A stretch of DNA of 64,000 nt from NCBI GenBank assembly GCA_009773455.1, contig WSXU01000010.1, forward strand, positions 1-64,000, given 5' to 3'. Origin of the DNA: Bacteroidota bacterium. Its GTDB lineage: Bacteria; Bacteroidota; Bacteroidia; Bacteroidales; Lentimicrobiaceae. A program made the position numbers and the translations under genes. Positions 44,696 through 53,762 of this stretch are shown here, in pieces. The notes under the pieces are model-generated. The model was not told the DNA's origin. It made no database searches and saw only the letters and a list, made by a program, of their open reading frames with translations. How positions within the stretch are numbered: position 1 is the stretch's first letter; the number at the start of each line of letters is the position of its first letter.

Positions 44696-45094
44696 ATGGT
44701 AGATATTTTAACCCGCGAAGTTGGGTACAAGTTTATTAAATTTGGAATTGTCGGTTTTTCAGGAGTGCTGGTTGATTTTGGATTTACCTATGCCAGTAAG
44801 GAATGGCTCAGAATACAGAAATACTTAAGTAATGCCATCGGATTTACCATTGCCGCCAGCAGCAACTATTACCTGAACCGCATCTGGACATTTCACAGCA
44901 ACAATCCCGATGTGGTCGTTGAATACGGGAGGTTTCTCTTTATCTCGGCAATCGGATTGCTTATCAGTACACTGGTGCTGTACCTGTTGGTGTCAAAGGC
45001 AAAGTTCAATTTCTATTTTGCAAAACTACTGGCTATATTGGTCGTTACCTTGTGGAATTTTGTGATCAACCTCAACTATACATTTCTTTCCTGA
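44696..45094 (+). CDS. GtrA-family membrane protein
   Basis: A 132-residue protein with four membrane helices, of the GtrA family, whose members are linked to flipping of polyprenyl-phosphate sugars for cell-envelope glycosylation. Family marks are KFGIVGFSGVLVDFGFTY, the SSNYYLNRIWTF segment, and a C-terminal NFVINLNYTF. It starts 31 bp after the M28 peptidase gene and may be co-transcribed. No dedicated glycosyltransferase is adjacent, so the substrate is unknown. Confidence 0.93.
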   Translation: MVDILTREVGYKFIKFGIVGFSGVLVDFGFTYASKEWLRIQKYLSNAIGFTIAASSNYYLNRIWTFHSNNPDVVVEYGRFLFISAIGLLISTLVLYLLVSKAKFNFYFAKLLAILVVTLWNFVINLNYTFLS

Positions 45095-45137
45095 AGATAG
45101 GAGCCCGCAAGCCTCTCTATCCTGAAAAAAGCCTGAT

Positions 45138-46007
45138 TCAATAGGTTTTGGTCATTGATGAGGGAACAATGATGATGAAGTCGGCGATACCTTCATTTTC
45201 AGTGGCTAAGGGGTCAACCTCGTCCTGTTCACTTGTGTTGATGGTGAGAATTTTAAGTTCAGGCTTCAGCTTTTTCAGGTACCATACAATACCTTCATAA
45301 TTATCTGAATGATAAGTTCCGTGAAAATGCATCAGCGTTTTGCCTTTTTCTGCATGCCGGGCAATATTATAGGCCATGGTGGCGTCTTTCGCAGCCTGGG
45401 CTTTGGGCAGGTTGTCATTTACATGATCGCCTCCGTTTTCTCCCATCATTTCAATCATACTTTTATACCCGGGGAGTTCAGGATCGTAATCAATCGGGAG
45501 AGGAGCAATAAGGTACTTTGCCCCGGATGATAATGAATCAAGCCCTTCAAATCCGTCACGGTTAACCAGTGCTGCGTACCGTCGGGGTATGTTGGTGGGA
45601 ATAAACATCAGGCTGCTGTCACGGGCAAACTGCAGTAGTGGTTTGTAGTCGGTCTTATAGTTAGGCCAAAGCTTGGCTTCAGTCTCAAAACTTTTATCTT
45701 TAATCTTGCCGTTCAGATATTCACTGATGATGAGTGCATTGTCAGTCTCAAACATTTCAGCAGCCAGGATCAGCTGCTTTCCTTTTATCTGGTAGAGTGA
45801 CCGGGTTAGCTCCAGTTCAAGCCAGTGGCAGACAGGGCTGTTGTGCAATTCACCGAAAAGAACGACATCGGCTTCTGAGGCTTCTTTAACGAGCTTTTCA
45901 AAATCAGTGGCTTTGCCTTTAGAGTTGTAGATCAAATAGGCCGGAAGATCACTTCTCATCGAAGTCATGATCAGCAGCCCGAGTATTGAAAGTAATAAGG
46001 TTCTCAT
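45138..46007 (-). CDS. ChaN-like exported protein (haem-uptake/TIKI-type fold)
   Basis: A 289-residue protein of the ChaN/DUF399 family. A hydrophobic start (1-16) acts as a signal sequence; there is no lipobox Cys, unlike the ChaN lipoprotein of Campylobacter. Conserved family parts are DVVLFGELHNSPVCHWLELE (GE-H motif, about 48-67), ILAAEMFETDN and MHFHGTYHSDNYEGI. ChaN binds haem and is implicated in iron uptake; related TIKI proteins are metalloproteases, and the GE-H and H-x-H histidines fit metal binding. An organism making 81-haem worth of cytochrome in one operon would have use for haem handling, but the link is speculative. Confidence 0.9.
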   Translation of the reverse strand: MRTLLLSILGLLIMTSMRSDLPAYLIYNSKGKATDFEKLVKEASEADVVLFGELHNSPVCHWLELELTRSLYQIKGKQLILAAEMFETDNALIISEYLNGKIKDKSFETEAKLWPNYKTDYKPLLQFARDSSLMFIPTNIPRRYAALVNRDGFEGLDSLSSGAKYLIAPLPIDYDPELPGYKSMIEMMGENGGDHVNDNLPKAQAAKDATMAYNIARHAEKGKTLMHFHGTYHSDNYEGIVWYLKKLKPELKILTINTSEQDEVDPLATENEGIADFIIIVPSSMTKTY

Positions 46008-46131
46008 AATAACTGGAATTGCTTGATAATTGAAGAGGTTAACTTAGCAGGCATAAATACACTATCCGGTTTAAGGTAATATCCTGCCGTGGAATGATCT
46101 TCCTGCGTAATGATGCAGTAAACAACAGGAA

Positions 46132-46623
46132 TTACCTGTGTTGAAGGTTTTTTGAATTGAAAGCCATGGGCAGCAGGCTTTCAATGCCATCTACCTGGAT
46201 AATTTTTCCTGTTTCACCTGCAAAAATGATCCTGATCCTCTTCTGCTGTTTATTTTCATACTCGGCAATAACCTGACGGCAGGCACCGCAGGGTGGGACA
46301 GGACTGGTTACATGGTGACCATCTGTACTGATCGTAATGGCAATACTCTCTATCACTTTACCCGGATTCGCCGAAGAAGCAGCAAAAATAGCAACCCTTT
46401 CAGCACACAAACCCGATGGGTAGGCGGCATTTTCCTGGTTGTTGCCAGTGATAATGTTGCCGTTCTCAAGCCTCAAGGCGGCGCCGACCCTGAACCCGGA
46501 GTACGGTGCGTAAGCCTGTTCTGCAGCATCCTTTGCTCTTTCAAGTAATAAACTGTCGTTGGGTTCAAGATCTGCTGCCTGGTCGGTTTCGGTATATCTG
46601 ATTGTAATTTCTTTTTTTATCAT
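46132..46623 (-). CDS. cdd: Cytidine deaminase
   Basis: A 163-residue zinc enzyme that deaminates cytidine and deoxycytidine to uridines for pyrimidine salvage. The active site CAERVAIF (zinc Cys and catalytic Glu) and PPCGACRQVI (two zinc Cys) are complete, as is APYSGFRVGAAL. It has about 30 more residues than the small homotetrameric form, mostly N-terminal. It stands 69 bp upstream of the O-antigen ligase gene stop in the opposite sense of function, with no evident link. Confidence 0.96.
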   Translation of the reverse strand: MIKKEITIRYTETDQAADLEPNDSLLLERAKDAAEQAYAPYSGFRVGAALRLENGNIITGNNQENAAYPSGLCAERVAIFAASSANPGKVIESIAITISTDGHHVTSPVPPCGACRQVIAEYENKQQKRIRIIFAGETGKIIQVDGIESLLPMAFNSKNLQHR

Positions 46624-46692
46624 TCCGGATAGTTTGTATTCAGCTGTTAAAAGTAGGAAAATTATTGACAGACCGGGCTATCGCTTTCTTCA

Positions 46693-48369
46693 TCAGGCCT
46701 TATCGGGTTCTCTTTTACGGCCAAAAAGAAGAAGTGCATTGAAAAATGCAAAGAAAGTGGCACCGGCCTGTGTTTCAAGTGTGTCTTCTGTCAGCATCGA
46801 CATAAAGATAATGGTAAAAAATACCAGATAGTAATAATCAGTATGCCGGCCAACCGCGATTGGCGGATAAAACAGGGTAAACAGAAACCAGATAAGGCCG
46901 AATATTCCGAAGGCGACAAAAATGGCCAGGAACTGATTGTGCGACCTGTTGCGGAATGCATCATCAAGTTTTGACCCCATTTCCTGGTAGGCGGTTGAAA
47001 AAGCCTGGTTCAGGTCGCCTGTCCCGACTCCTGTCAACCAGTGTTCCCTGATAATGTATGCTGAAGTTTTCCAGTATTCAACCCGTTGCATAACTGAAGA
47101 AGCGTTCGGGTCACCATGTTTTACATAATTGGTATAACCCATCACCATCTGGTCGATCCTTGAGCGGAAGCTGAAGTTTTCGAGATAGGCTGTGTTTGCT
47201 ACACCATTTTCAATATGAGCAATTTCATTGTCCGAAAGACTTCTTATTCCGTTGGCATCCTTTCTGAGGCCTTTGGAATTCAGAAACCGTATAATTGTAT
47301 AACTAAGTTCCTGTCCCTTGTTGTCAAGGCCATCATAGCTTAAATTACTCCTTCTGTTCCATTCCTGGCGAAGTTCGGAAGGTGCAAGATATATTCCCAC
47401 ATATTTTCCTTTTTCAATGCCATACGTGCATGTGTCATGGACATAGGGCGTTCCGTAATGGGTATACTTTTCAAGTTTGCTGTAATCAACAGCTTCAACT
47501 TTATTGAATTCTTTAACCTGTTGTCTGAAAAAGTTGGCAGCAAGCACCGGTGAGAGTGATATGGGAATAAGTACCGCCCATCGGATAAATTTTGATTTAA
47601 TCCTGGACGAAGCAATCAATGAGAAAAAATAAATCAGTAAACCGGTTATAGCAAGGCCGGTTACTGACTCCAGAATAATCAGGAAAAAGAACAGCCAGAG
47701 TATTCCCAGCGCTACAATAACCCTCAGAAACCTGGTAGTTCCGGTTTTTTTGTAGAGGAAATACAGCAGAATGAAAATTGAAAAGCAGATGGTCAGGCCA
47801 AATCTGATGTGAGAGATAAATATGCTTAATTCACGGGGATCGCTAACGTGCCTGGTAAACAGTACATAAATGCTGGCAACGGTTCCGGCAAAGACTGCAA
47901 GGCAGAAAAATGAAAGCAATTGATTAAGCCTTTCTTTTGTTAGTGCGGTAGAGGTGGCGATAATAACAGGAAGGCTTAACAAGGGTAATTTGATCCTCAG
48001 ATCCTTCAGGGCATAATTAAGATCGGAGGTATATAACAGCCCCGCAAGGTGGATAAAATAGAGTGAAATTACAGCCAATGCTGCCGGATTGTTGAAAAGC
48101 ATCCTGAATTTGCCGGTCAGGTTAAAACCAATGGCATTGAAATAAACCCTAAGGCTGTTGATTATTCCATGATAATTCTGATTCTCTGATTTTCTGTAAT
48201 CTGCGCCCTCGTGAATCCAGAACGCAAGTAATAGAAACTGGGCAATACTCATGCCGAATTCCGAAAGCGGGATCGACATCGCCAACAGAATCATAGAATA
48301 AAACATCAGGGATGACACATCAGTCCTGATGTTCAGTTTAAAGGGTACATTTCCGGAAAGTGACCCCAT
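46693..48369 (-). CDS. O-antigen ligase family membrane protein
   Basis: A 558-residue protein with about 11 membrane helices, of the WaaL/PglL superfamily that transfers lipid-linked glycans to lipid A core or protein. The Wzy_C core is seen in REHWLTGVGTGDLNQAF and the nearby RNRSHNQFLAIFVAFGIFG; the large periplasmic loop (about 270-420) carries these. The loop also has a Cys and several aromatic residues. No glycan-synthesis genes lie beside it. It starts 8 bp after the S41 protease gene on the same strand, so they share a transcript. Confidence 0.92.
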   Translation of the reverse strand: MGSLSGNVPFKLNIRTDVSSLMFYSMILLAMSIPLSEFGMSIAQFLLLAFWIHEGADYRKSENQNYHGIINSLRVYFNAIGFNLTGKFRMLFNNPAALAVISLYFIHLAGLLYTSDLNYALKDLRIKLPLLSLPVIIATSTALTKERLNQLLSFFCLAVFAGTVASIYVLFTRHVSDPRELSIFISHIRFGLTICFSIFILLYFLYKKTGTTRFLRVIVALGILWLFFFLIILESVTGLAITGLLIYFFSLIASSRIKSKFIRWAVLIPISLSPVLAANFFRQQVKEFNKVEAVDYSKLEKYTHYGTPYVHDTCTYGIEKGKYVGIYLAPSELRQEWNRRSNLSYDGLDNKGQELSYTIIRFLNSKGLRKDANGIRSLSDNEIAHIENGVANTAYLENFSFRSRIDQMVMGYTNYVKHGDPNASSVMQRVEYWKTSAYIIREHWLTGVGTGDLNQAFSTAYQEMGSKLDDAFRNRSHNQFLAIFVAFGIFGLIWFLFTLFYPPIAVGRHTDYYYLVFFTIIFMSMLTEDTLETQAGATFFAFFNALLLFGRKREPDKA

Positions 48370-48377
48370 AAAGTGCC

Positions 48378-50057
48378 TTAAGATTTTGTATTTGTAAGGT
48401 TGCTGGTCCCATCAAGAATGGCTTTATAGGTCCTTGAATCCCTGAGGATTCCGATGGCAGTTTCAATTTCCTTGTCTTCGGAAACAGAGGCTTTGATTCG
48501 CCCTTTCTGATAGTAATAGCGTGAAACAATCTCACTGCGTAGCATCGTCCTGATTTCATCGCTGAATTTGACCAGGTCAGCCTGTTTATTGTGCTGCATT
48601 TTTGATTCCAGCATATCAAATTCAGTCTTTAATTCAGCGTAATACTGTTCCTTTTCAGCAATTTTTTTGAGGTCCGACAACATTTTTTCACTCCGGGTTG
48701 TATAATCATAATCCTTGTTATGCAGCCAGGCTACGAAATCATTATAAATGTCGTCGCTGATCCTGAAATCCTGGGGTTCTGCGATGGTGGTATGTTCCCT
48801 TCTGAATTTGTTTGCATAATCAAAGATCAGGTATTTGGTTATCAGACTTATTGCTATATTGCTGGCCATTGGTACCTCTGCCGAGATATCCGGCATAATC
48901 CCTCCGCCATCGTATACAACTCGTCCGGCTTTGGTTTTAAAACTATTGATCAGCGAATCGGGGATCGGCCGGGGGAAGCCAAGGCTGTCCTTTGATGCAT
49001 AATCGATCGCCTGGATGCAACGGCCACTCGGTATATAATACTTTGCCACTGTCACTTTCATCTGGGTATTGTATGTCAGCGGCACAATGTTCTGGACCAA
49101 TCCTTTGCCATAGGTACGCTCACCGATGATTACAGCCCTGTCAAGGTCCTGAAGGGCTCCTGCCACAATTTCAGAAGCGGAAGCACTGAAGGCATTTACC
49201 AGTACAACAATCGGTATTTCAGTATCAACAGGCTGGACAAATGTTTTATATGATTTGTTGCGATCCGGGGTTTTCCCTTTGGTGCTTACCACAAGTTCAC
49301 CTTTTTTTACAAAAAGGTTCGTTATGCTCACAGCTTCATTCATCAGACCTCCGCCATTATCGCGGAGATCAATAATCAGGGCGTTTAATTTACCTGTTTC
49401 CTTCAGTTTGGTGAAAGCATCCTTTACTTCCTTTCCGGAGTTCTGTGTAAATCCTGTTAATTTTATATATCCTGTATTTTCATCAACCATCTCAGAATAG
49501 GCGACATTCGGAATGGAAACATTTTCGCGCAGAATTGTTATCTCCAGCGGCATATTTTCACCTTCGCGTCCTATCCTCAGCTTCATGGAGGTACCTGGCT
49601 GACCTTTAAGGACTGCACTGACATCACTCACCGATTTTCCTTTGGCATCTTTGTCGTTGATGCTTAAAATACGGTCGCCGGGAAACAATCCGGATTTAAG
49701 GGCAGGTGAACCTTCATAGGGTTCCGAAATAACGATATAATCACCCTGCTTGTGAATCAATGCGCCAATGCCGCCGTACTGACCAGTGGTCATAAAATTG
49801 AAATCTTCTATTTCAGCTTCAGAAATATATACTGTATATGGATCAAGCTTATCCAGAATAGCATCAATCCCGGTTTTGACCAGGTCGCCATAATTCAGTT
49901 CATCAACGTAATTATTGTTGAGTTCCTTGAACATCGTAGCAAAAATGTCAAGGTTCTTGGAAATTTCGAAACTGGATGAATTCTGTGAACTGACAGTTGT
50001 TGGGTCAGTCAGTCCTATAATCAGCAGGAAGGTAATCAGGAGTATCTGTTTCATCAT
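48378..50057 (-). CDS. S41-family carboxy-terminal processing protease
   Basis: A 559-residue exported serine protease of the CtpA/Prc type. The signal peptide covers 1-25. A PDZ domain (about 85-170; YVISEPYEGSPALKSGLFPG) is followed by the S41 catalytic core with IIDLRDNGGGLMNEAV, the Ser region NAFSASASEIVAGALQD and the Lys region ERTYGKGLVQ. A helical C-terminal extension of about 170 residues follows. It trims periplasmic protein C-termini. It starts 27 bp after yidD in the conserved series rnpA, yidD, ctp. Confidence 0.95.
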   Translation of the reverse strand: MMKQILLITFLLIIGLTDPTTVSSQNSSSFEISKNLDIFATMFKELNNNYVDELNYGDLVKTGIDAILDKLDPYTVYISEAEIEDFNFMTTGQYGGIGALIHKQGDYIVISEPYEGSPALKSGLFPGDRILSINDKDAKGKSVSDVSAVLKGQPGTSMKLRIGREGENMPLEITILRENVSIPNVAYSEMVDENTGYIKLTGFTQNSGKEVKDAFTKLKETGKLNALIIDLRDNGGGLMNEAVSITNLFVKKGELVVSTKGKTPDRNKSYKTFVQPVDTEIPIVVLVNAFSASASEIVAGALQDLDRAVIIGERTYGKGLVQNIVPLTYNTQMKVTVAKYYIPSGRCIQAIDYASKDSLGFPRPIPDSLINSFKTKAGRVVYDGGGIMPDISAEVPMASNIAISLITKYLIFDYANKFRREHTTIAEPQDFRISDDIYNDFVAWLHNKDYDYTTRSEKMLSDLKKIAEKEQYYAELKTEFDMLESKMQHNKQADLVKFSDEIRTMLRSEIVSRYYYQKGRIKASVSEDKEIETAIGILRDSRTYKAILDGTSNLTNTKS

Positions 50058-50084
50058 GAATGGCTTTTTATTTTGTAATCTTGA

Positions 50085-50306
50085 TTATGGAACCGGATCG
50101 TATCCTTTTCCTCCCCATGGATGGCATGAAAGAATTCTTTTCAACGTCAGCCAGCCTCCCCTGAATGGCCCGTGTTTCTTCAATGCTTCAATGCCATAGG
50201 ATGAACAGGTAGGGGTATATCTGCAAGAGGGAGGCAGATACGGTGATATCGCTCCCTGATAAATTCTAATCAGGCCAATCATCAGTTTAGCCAGCAGTAG
50301 TTTCAT
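50085..50306 (-). CDS. yidD: Membrane protein insertion efficiency factor YidD
   Basis: A 73-residue protein of the YidD family, which aids YidC-dependent insertion of membrane proteins. Hallmarks: [26 protein letters not shown] with the two conserved Cys, [20 protein letters not shown] with the third, and the final GYDPVP. It overlaps rnpA by 20 bp, the usual arrangement; yidC itself is not in the window. Confidence 0.97.
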   Translation of the reverse strand: MKLLLAKLMIGLIRIYQGAISPYLPPSCRYTPTCSSYGIEALKKHGPFRGGWLTLKRILSCHPWGGKGYDPVP

Positions 50307-50670
50307 AATCCTTAATTAAACGTAAAAGCAGTTGGATTATTATAGGTTCAAGAGTTTTGAATCCCGGAATTTCTTTGCCGGAATAAACCAATGCCAGCAT
50401 GCATTTTTGTTGGTTCAGACCTTCTTCAGCGATATGCTTGTTTTTTCTGTAGCACTCCCTTAGCAGTCGCTTGATATGGTTGCGATCAACAGATTTTTTG
50501 AAATTCCGTTTTGAAACTGACACCAGGACTTTAATCACCGGATCACCTGTCCAATTGCCCGGGAGCCAGTAAACTTTTATCGGATGCCTGAAAAATGTAT
50601 GCCCTTCATTGAATAATTTCTGAATTTCAATAAAGGGGCATAAATGTTCCTGCTTTCCAAATGTCTGCAT
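50287..50670 (-). CDS. rnpA: Ribonuclease P protein component
   Basis: A 127-residue basic protein that, with the RNA subunit, matures tRNA 5' ends. The RNR motif is seen in [20 protein letters not shown], preceded by [20 protein letters not shown] is the first strand. Unlike in most bacteria it is not next to rpmH; it follows hemD by 53 bp, which is usual for Bacteroidota. It overlaps yidD. Confidence 0.95.
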   Translation of the reverse strand: MQTFGKQEHLCPFIEIQKLFNEGHTFFRHPIKVYWLPGNWTGDPVIKVLVSVSKRNFKKSVDRNHIKRLLRECYRKNKHIAEEGLNQQKCMLALVYSGKEIPGFKTLEPIIIQLLLRLIKDYETTAG

Positions 50671-50723
50671 TGCAATTGGTTATTCATAAAAGCTGCCTGA
50701 CTGTTTATCCGCCGGTTTTGTCA

Positions 50724-51479
50724 TTATTTGTTCTTGTGGTTGGCAGCAAGAAACAGTTCAATGGCTTTTGCCATTGATGGCGCAGTTGGTGAGGGTGCTT
50801 CAACCATAATGTTCAGTCCGGCTTCGCGCGCAGCAGAAGCAGTGGTTTGTCCGAAAACACCGATCGCCTTTTCTCCCTGCTCAAACTCGGGAAAATTTTT
50901 GAAAAGGGATCTGATACCTGCTGGACTGAAAAATACAAGCATTTCGTACTTGTTCAGATCCAGAAATGTCATGTCATCCGGCACAGTCCTGTACATCACC
51001 GCTTTGGTATAAGTGATCTTATGCTGGTCGAGCAGATCCGACAATTCATTGTTATGCTCAGCACTGCATGGGAGCAGGTATTTTTCTGTCTTGTGTTTCC
51101 TGATGATATCTACCAGGTCATGTAATTCCTGACTGCTGAAAAATATTTTGCGTTTTCGGTATTGAATATACTTCTGAAGATAATATGCTGTTGCCTCAGA
51201 AGAACAGAAATACTTCATCGATTCCGGAATTTCTGTCCTCAATTCTGTTGCCAGCCTGAAAAAATGATCAACACCATGCTTGCTGGTAAAGATTACGGCA
51301 GTATTATCTGCCAATCTCACCTTATTCTCTTTCCTGAAATCAATTGAACTTAATCCTTCTATTTTGAAGAATTTGTGAAAATCAACGTTCAGGCAGTATT
51401 TTTTGATAATTTCACCATAAGGCGATTTCTCAAGTTCTGCAGGCTTAGGCTGCGAAATCAGTACATTCTTGATTTTCAA
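50724..51479 (-). CDS. hemD: Uroporphyrinogen-III synthase
   Basis: A 251-residue enzyme that closes and inverts ring D of hydroxymethylbilane to uroporphyrinogen III, needed for haem. Conservation in this family is low, but VLISQPKPAE at the start, the AVIFTSKHGVDHFFRLA segment, VMYRTVP, MLVFFSPAGIRSLFKNFP and IGVFGQTTASAAREAGL are characteristic. It follows the DUF4271 gene by 64 bp. The pathway feeds the heavy haem demand of the cytochrome operon. Confidence 0.92.
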   Translation of the reverse strand: MKIKNVLISQPKPAELEKSPYGEIIKKYCLNVDFHKFFKIEGLSSIDFRKENKVRLADNTAVIFTSKHGVDHFFRLATELRTEIPESMKYFCSSEATAYYLQKYIQYRKRKIFFSSQELHDLVDIIRKHKTEKYLLPCSAEHNNELSDLLDQHKITYTKAVMYRTVPDDMTFLDLNKYEMLVFFSPAGIRSLFKNFPEFEQGEKAIGVFGQTTASAAREAGLNIMVEAPSPTAPSMAKAIELFLAANHKNK

Positions 51480-51543
51480 TTTAATCGAAATTAGAAATTT
51501 AACTTAAGCATAATTTTCAGTAATTCCGGTACTTAACTGCCTA

Positions 51544-52470
51544 CTAGTCAGCGATGGTAACCAACCTGTAAAGAAATAGTACCGGCAAAATTTCGAGGGT
51601 GCAAAGATACAAAAATAAATACAACACCGAAAACGTTTGCGCTGAGAATCCAACCATCATACTTCTGATAAATCTGAGGCCTGCCACAATTAGCAAAATC
51701 ACTGCAGCAATTTTCATGATGAGCAGGTTGCCACTGTAAAATCCGGCCAATACAAGCGGGAAAATCATTATACCTGCTGCTGCGTTGAAAATAATGTTGG
51801 TAAGTATGAATTCACCCGTATCATGTTTTGTCCTGAAAATCATTCCTGTTCCCCTGATGGCAAGTATCTTCAAAAGCCATAATACGGAAATAACGGCCAG
51901 TAAAATCATGTAAATCAAGGATGGCTCCTTTATCCCAAGCCAGCTGCTGATTGCATCAAAACCTAGCTGAAGCACCACGGCAGCCAGGCTGATAATATAA
52001 ACAAATGCAAGCCCGGGGGTGATTCTCTCTTCCGTCAGATTGCCATCCCGTACAAGTTGATTTACATGATGCCGGGCACCAACAGCCCTGAAGAGCTGTT
52101 TAATTCTGCGCATGTGGTAAAACCTGATCCAGGCAAGTACCATCAGACAAACGAGGAAAAGTGAAGTAAGCCAGTCATAATTGTGCCGGAACCTGAATTC
52201 AGGGTCGGTCTTTTGCTGCCGTGATTGTGAGATTATAAAAATTGATGGTTTGTCGAACAGGGGTTTTGCTGGAGCAGTTATGGAATCCTGAACCGGCAGA
52301 ACAATTTCCCGAAGCTCGAACCTGAAAACCGTATCGCCCGGAAAAGTATTCAGGCTATCAACAAGAAAATCAGAATAATCCCGGATGGAATCAGTTTCAG
52401 TGCTTTTCGTTGGTGCCTCTGGCTTAATAAAGAAGCCGGTATTTACGGTCTGTTGTTCTCTGGCTGTCAT
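51544..52470 (-). CDS. DUF4271 multi-pass membrane protein
   Basis: A 308-residue protein. About 110 soluble residues lead to roughly six membrane helices (from 105 to 300). It matches the DUF4271 family, restricted to Bacteroidota and normally found next to hemD, as here. The function is unknown; no enzymatic motif is visible, though QPQ-like polar residues within the helices are few. A TAATTTTG box lies directly before the start. Confidence 0.85.
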   Translation of the reverse strand: MTAREQQTVNTGFFIKPEAPTKSTETDSIRDYSDFLVDSLNTFPGDTVFRFELREIVLPVQDSITAPAKPLFDKPSIFIISQSRQQKTDPEFRFRHNYDWLTSLFLVCLMVLAWIRFYHMRRIKQLFRAVGARHHVNQLVRDGNLTEERITPGLAFVYIISLAAVVLQLGFDAISSWLGIKEPSLIYMILLAVISVLWLLKILAIRGTGMIFRTKHDTGEFILTNIIFNAAAGIMIFPLVLAGFYSGNLLIMKIAAVILLIVAGLRFIRSMMVGFSAQTFSVLYLFLYLCTLEILPVLFLYRLVTIAD

Positions 52471-52478
52471 GCAGATTG

Positions 52479-52486
52479 CAAAATTA
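52479..52486 (-). promoter_or_regulatory. -7 box (TAATTTTG) for the DUF4271-hemD series
   Basis: TAATTTTG on the reverse strand, eight bases before the ATG (52470), giving a near-leaderless mRNA. A TTG at 52512-52510 lies 23 bp further up, slightly long for a -33 element. Confidence 0.45.
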
Positions 52487-52666
52487 ACATTTTTTTAAGT
52501 CGCCATGGGCAAACCACCTTGTTGTGGTCAGGTATTTTCAATGGGGTGTAAAGTTCAGCAAATAAAACCGGAAAAATCTCTAATGGTCAGGAAATCAGAA
52601 TTATAACCTCAATAGGATTTATAATAAATATTGGACGCTTTAATAGGAACAGGATTGAATTAGTTC

Positions 52667-52674
52667 TAAATTTG
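52667..52674 (+). promoter_or_regulatory. -7 box (TAAATTTG) for the pta operon
   Basis: TAAATTTG, 54 bp before the chosen pta start. It excludes the in-frame TTG at 52672, which lies within the box. No -33 TTG is found at about 20 bp. Confidence 0.5.
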
Positions 52675-52728
52675 CGCCCTGAAATTCTATCTAACAATCA
52701 TTCCCAGGACTATCAATCATACTGCCCA

Positions 52729-53733
52729 ATGACACTGATGAATAACATAAGGGAAAGAGCAAAGAACACTTCAAAGTGTATTGTTCTTCCGGAAGGTACT
52801 GAAGATCGGACACTTAAGGCTGCCGATTTTATACTGAAAGAGAAAATTGCCCGGATAATCCTGATAGGGAACAAAGCAGAAATTGACAGGAAGGTCATTG
52901 AATCCGGTTTACAGTTTATTGCGCAGGCAAGGATAATAGATCCGCTTGACAACCCTGAGAAGGAGCGTTTCGCAAACCTGCTCTTCGAAATCAGGAAATC
53001 AAAGGGAATGACCTTTGAGGAAGCCATGAAGCTTGCTGAGGATCCCCTGTACCTGGCTACTTTGCTGATCAAATCGGGCGAAGCTGACGGAGAAGTTGCC
53101 GGAGCGATGAATGCTACCGGCAATGTGTTACGCCCGGCTTTTCAGATCATCAAAACTCTGCCTGGGATCAGTGTGGTTTCCGGCGCATTCTTCATGATTT
53201 TCAAGGATAACCCCTATGTTCCGGAAAATATTCTGGTTTTTGCAGATTGTGCTGTTCATCCCGATCCTACAGCTGCAGAGCTGGCCGAGATAGCAGTTTC
53301 CACCGCACTGACTGCGAAGGCAATTGCAGGGATGGAACCAAGGGTTGCAATGCTGAGTTTTTCGACCAAAGGGAGTGCCAAGCACGCCCTGTGCGATAAA
53401 GTGATTGAGGCAACCCGGATTGCCCGTGAAAAAGCCCCATGGCTTTCCATCGATGGTGAGCTTCAGGCGGATGCGGCGATCGTTGAATCGGTTGGCATTC
53501 ATAAAGCACCCGGCAGTAGTATCGCCGGAAAAGCAAATGTACTTGTCTTCCCTAGTCTTGAAACCGGTAATATTGCCTACAAACTTGTTCAACGGCTTGC
53601 CGGAGCCGAAGCCATCGGTCCTGTGCTACAGGGTATGGCGGCACCGATCAACGATCTTTCAAGGGGATGCTCGGTCAGTGATATTGTTAACCTGATTGCT
53701 ATTACAGCAACACAGGCCGGTGGAATGAATTAG
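52729..53733 (+). CDS. pta: Phosphate acetyltransferase (phosphate acyltransferase family)
   Basis: A 334-residue enzyme converting acetyl-CoA and phosphate to acetyl phosphate, of the short form without an N-terminal regulatory domain. Marks are CIVLPEGTEDRTLKAADFIL, GEADGEVAGAMNATGNVLRP, FADCAVHPDPTAAELAEIA, MLSFSTKGSAKH and VFPSLETGNIAYKLVQR. The ATG at 52729 fits family starts; the ATG at 52738 is an alternative. It is first in an operon with a 3-hydroxyacyl-CoA dehydrogenase and ackA. With ackA it makes ATP from acetyl-CoA. Phosphate butyryltransferases belong to the same family, but acetyl is more likely with this partner. Confidence 0.94.
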   Translation: MTLMNNIRERAKNTSKCIVLPEGTEDRTLKAADFILKEKIARIILIGNKAEIDRKVIESGLQFIAQARIIDPLDNPEKERFANLLFEIRKSKGMTFEEAMKLAEDPLYLATLLIKSGEADGEVAGAMNATGNVLRPAFQIIKTLPGISVVSGAFFMIFKDNPYVPENILVFADCAVHPDPTAAELAEIAVSTALTAKAIAGMEPRVAMLSFSTKGSAKHALCDKVIEATRIAREKAPWLSIDGELQADAAIVESVGIHKAPGSSIAGKANVLVFPSLETGNIAYKLVQRLAGAEAIGPVLQGMAAPINDLSRGCSVSDIVNLIAITATQAGGMN

Positions 53734-53762
53734 TCACAGTTTAACCGTAACAAATAATTAAA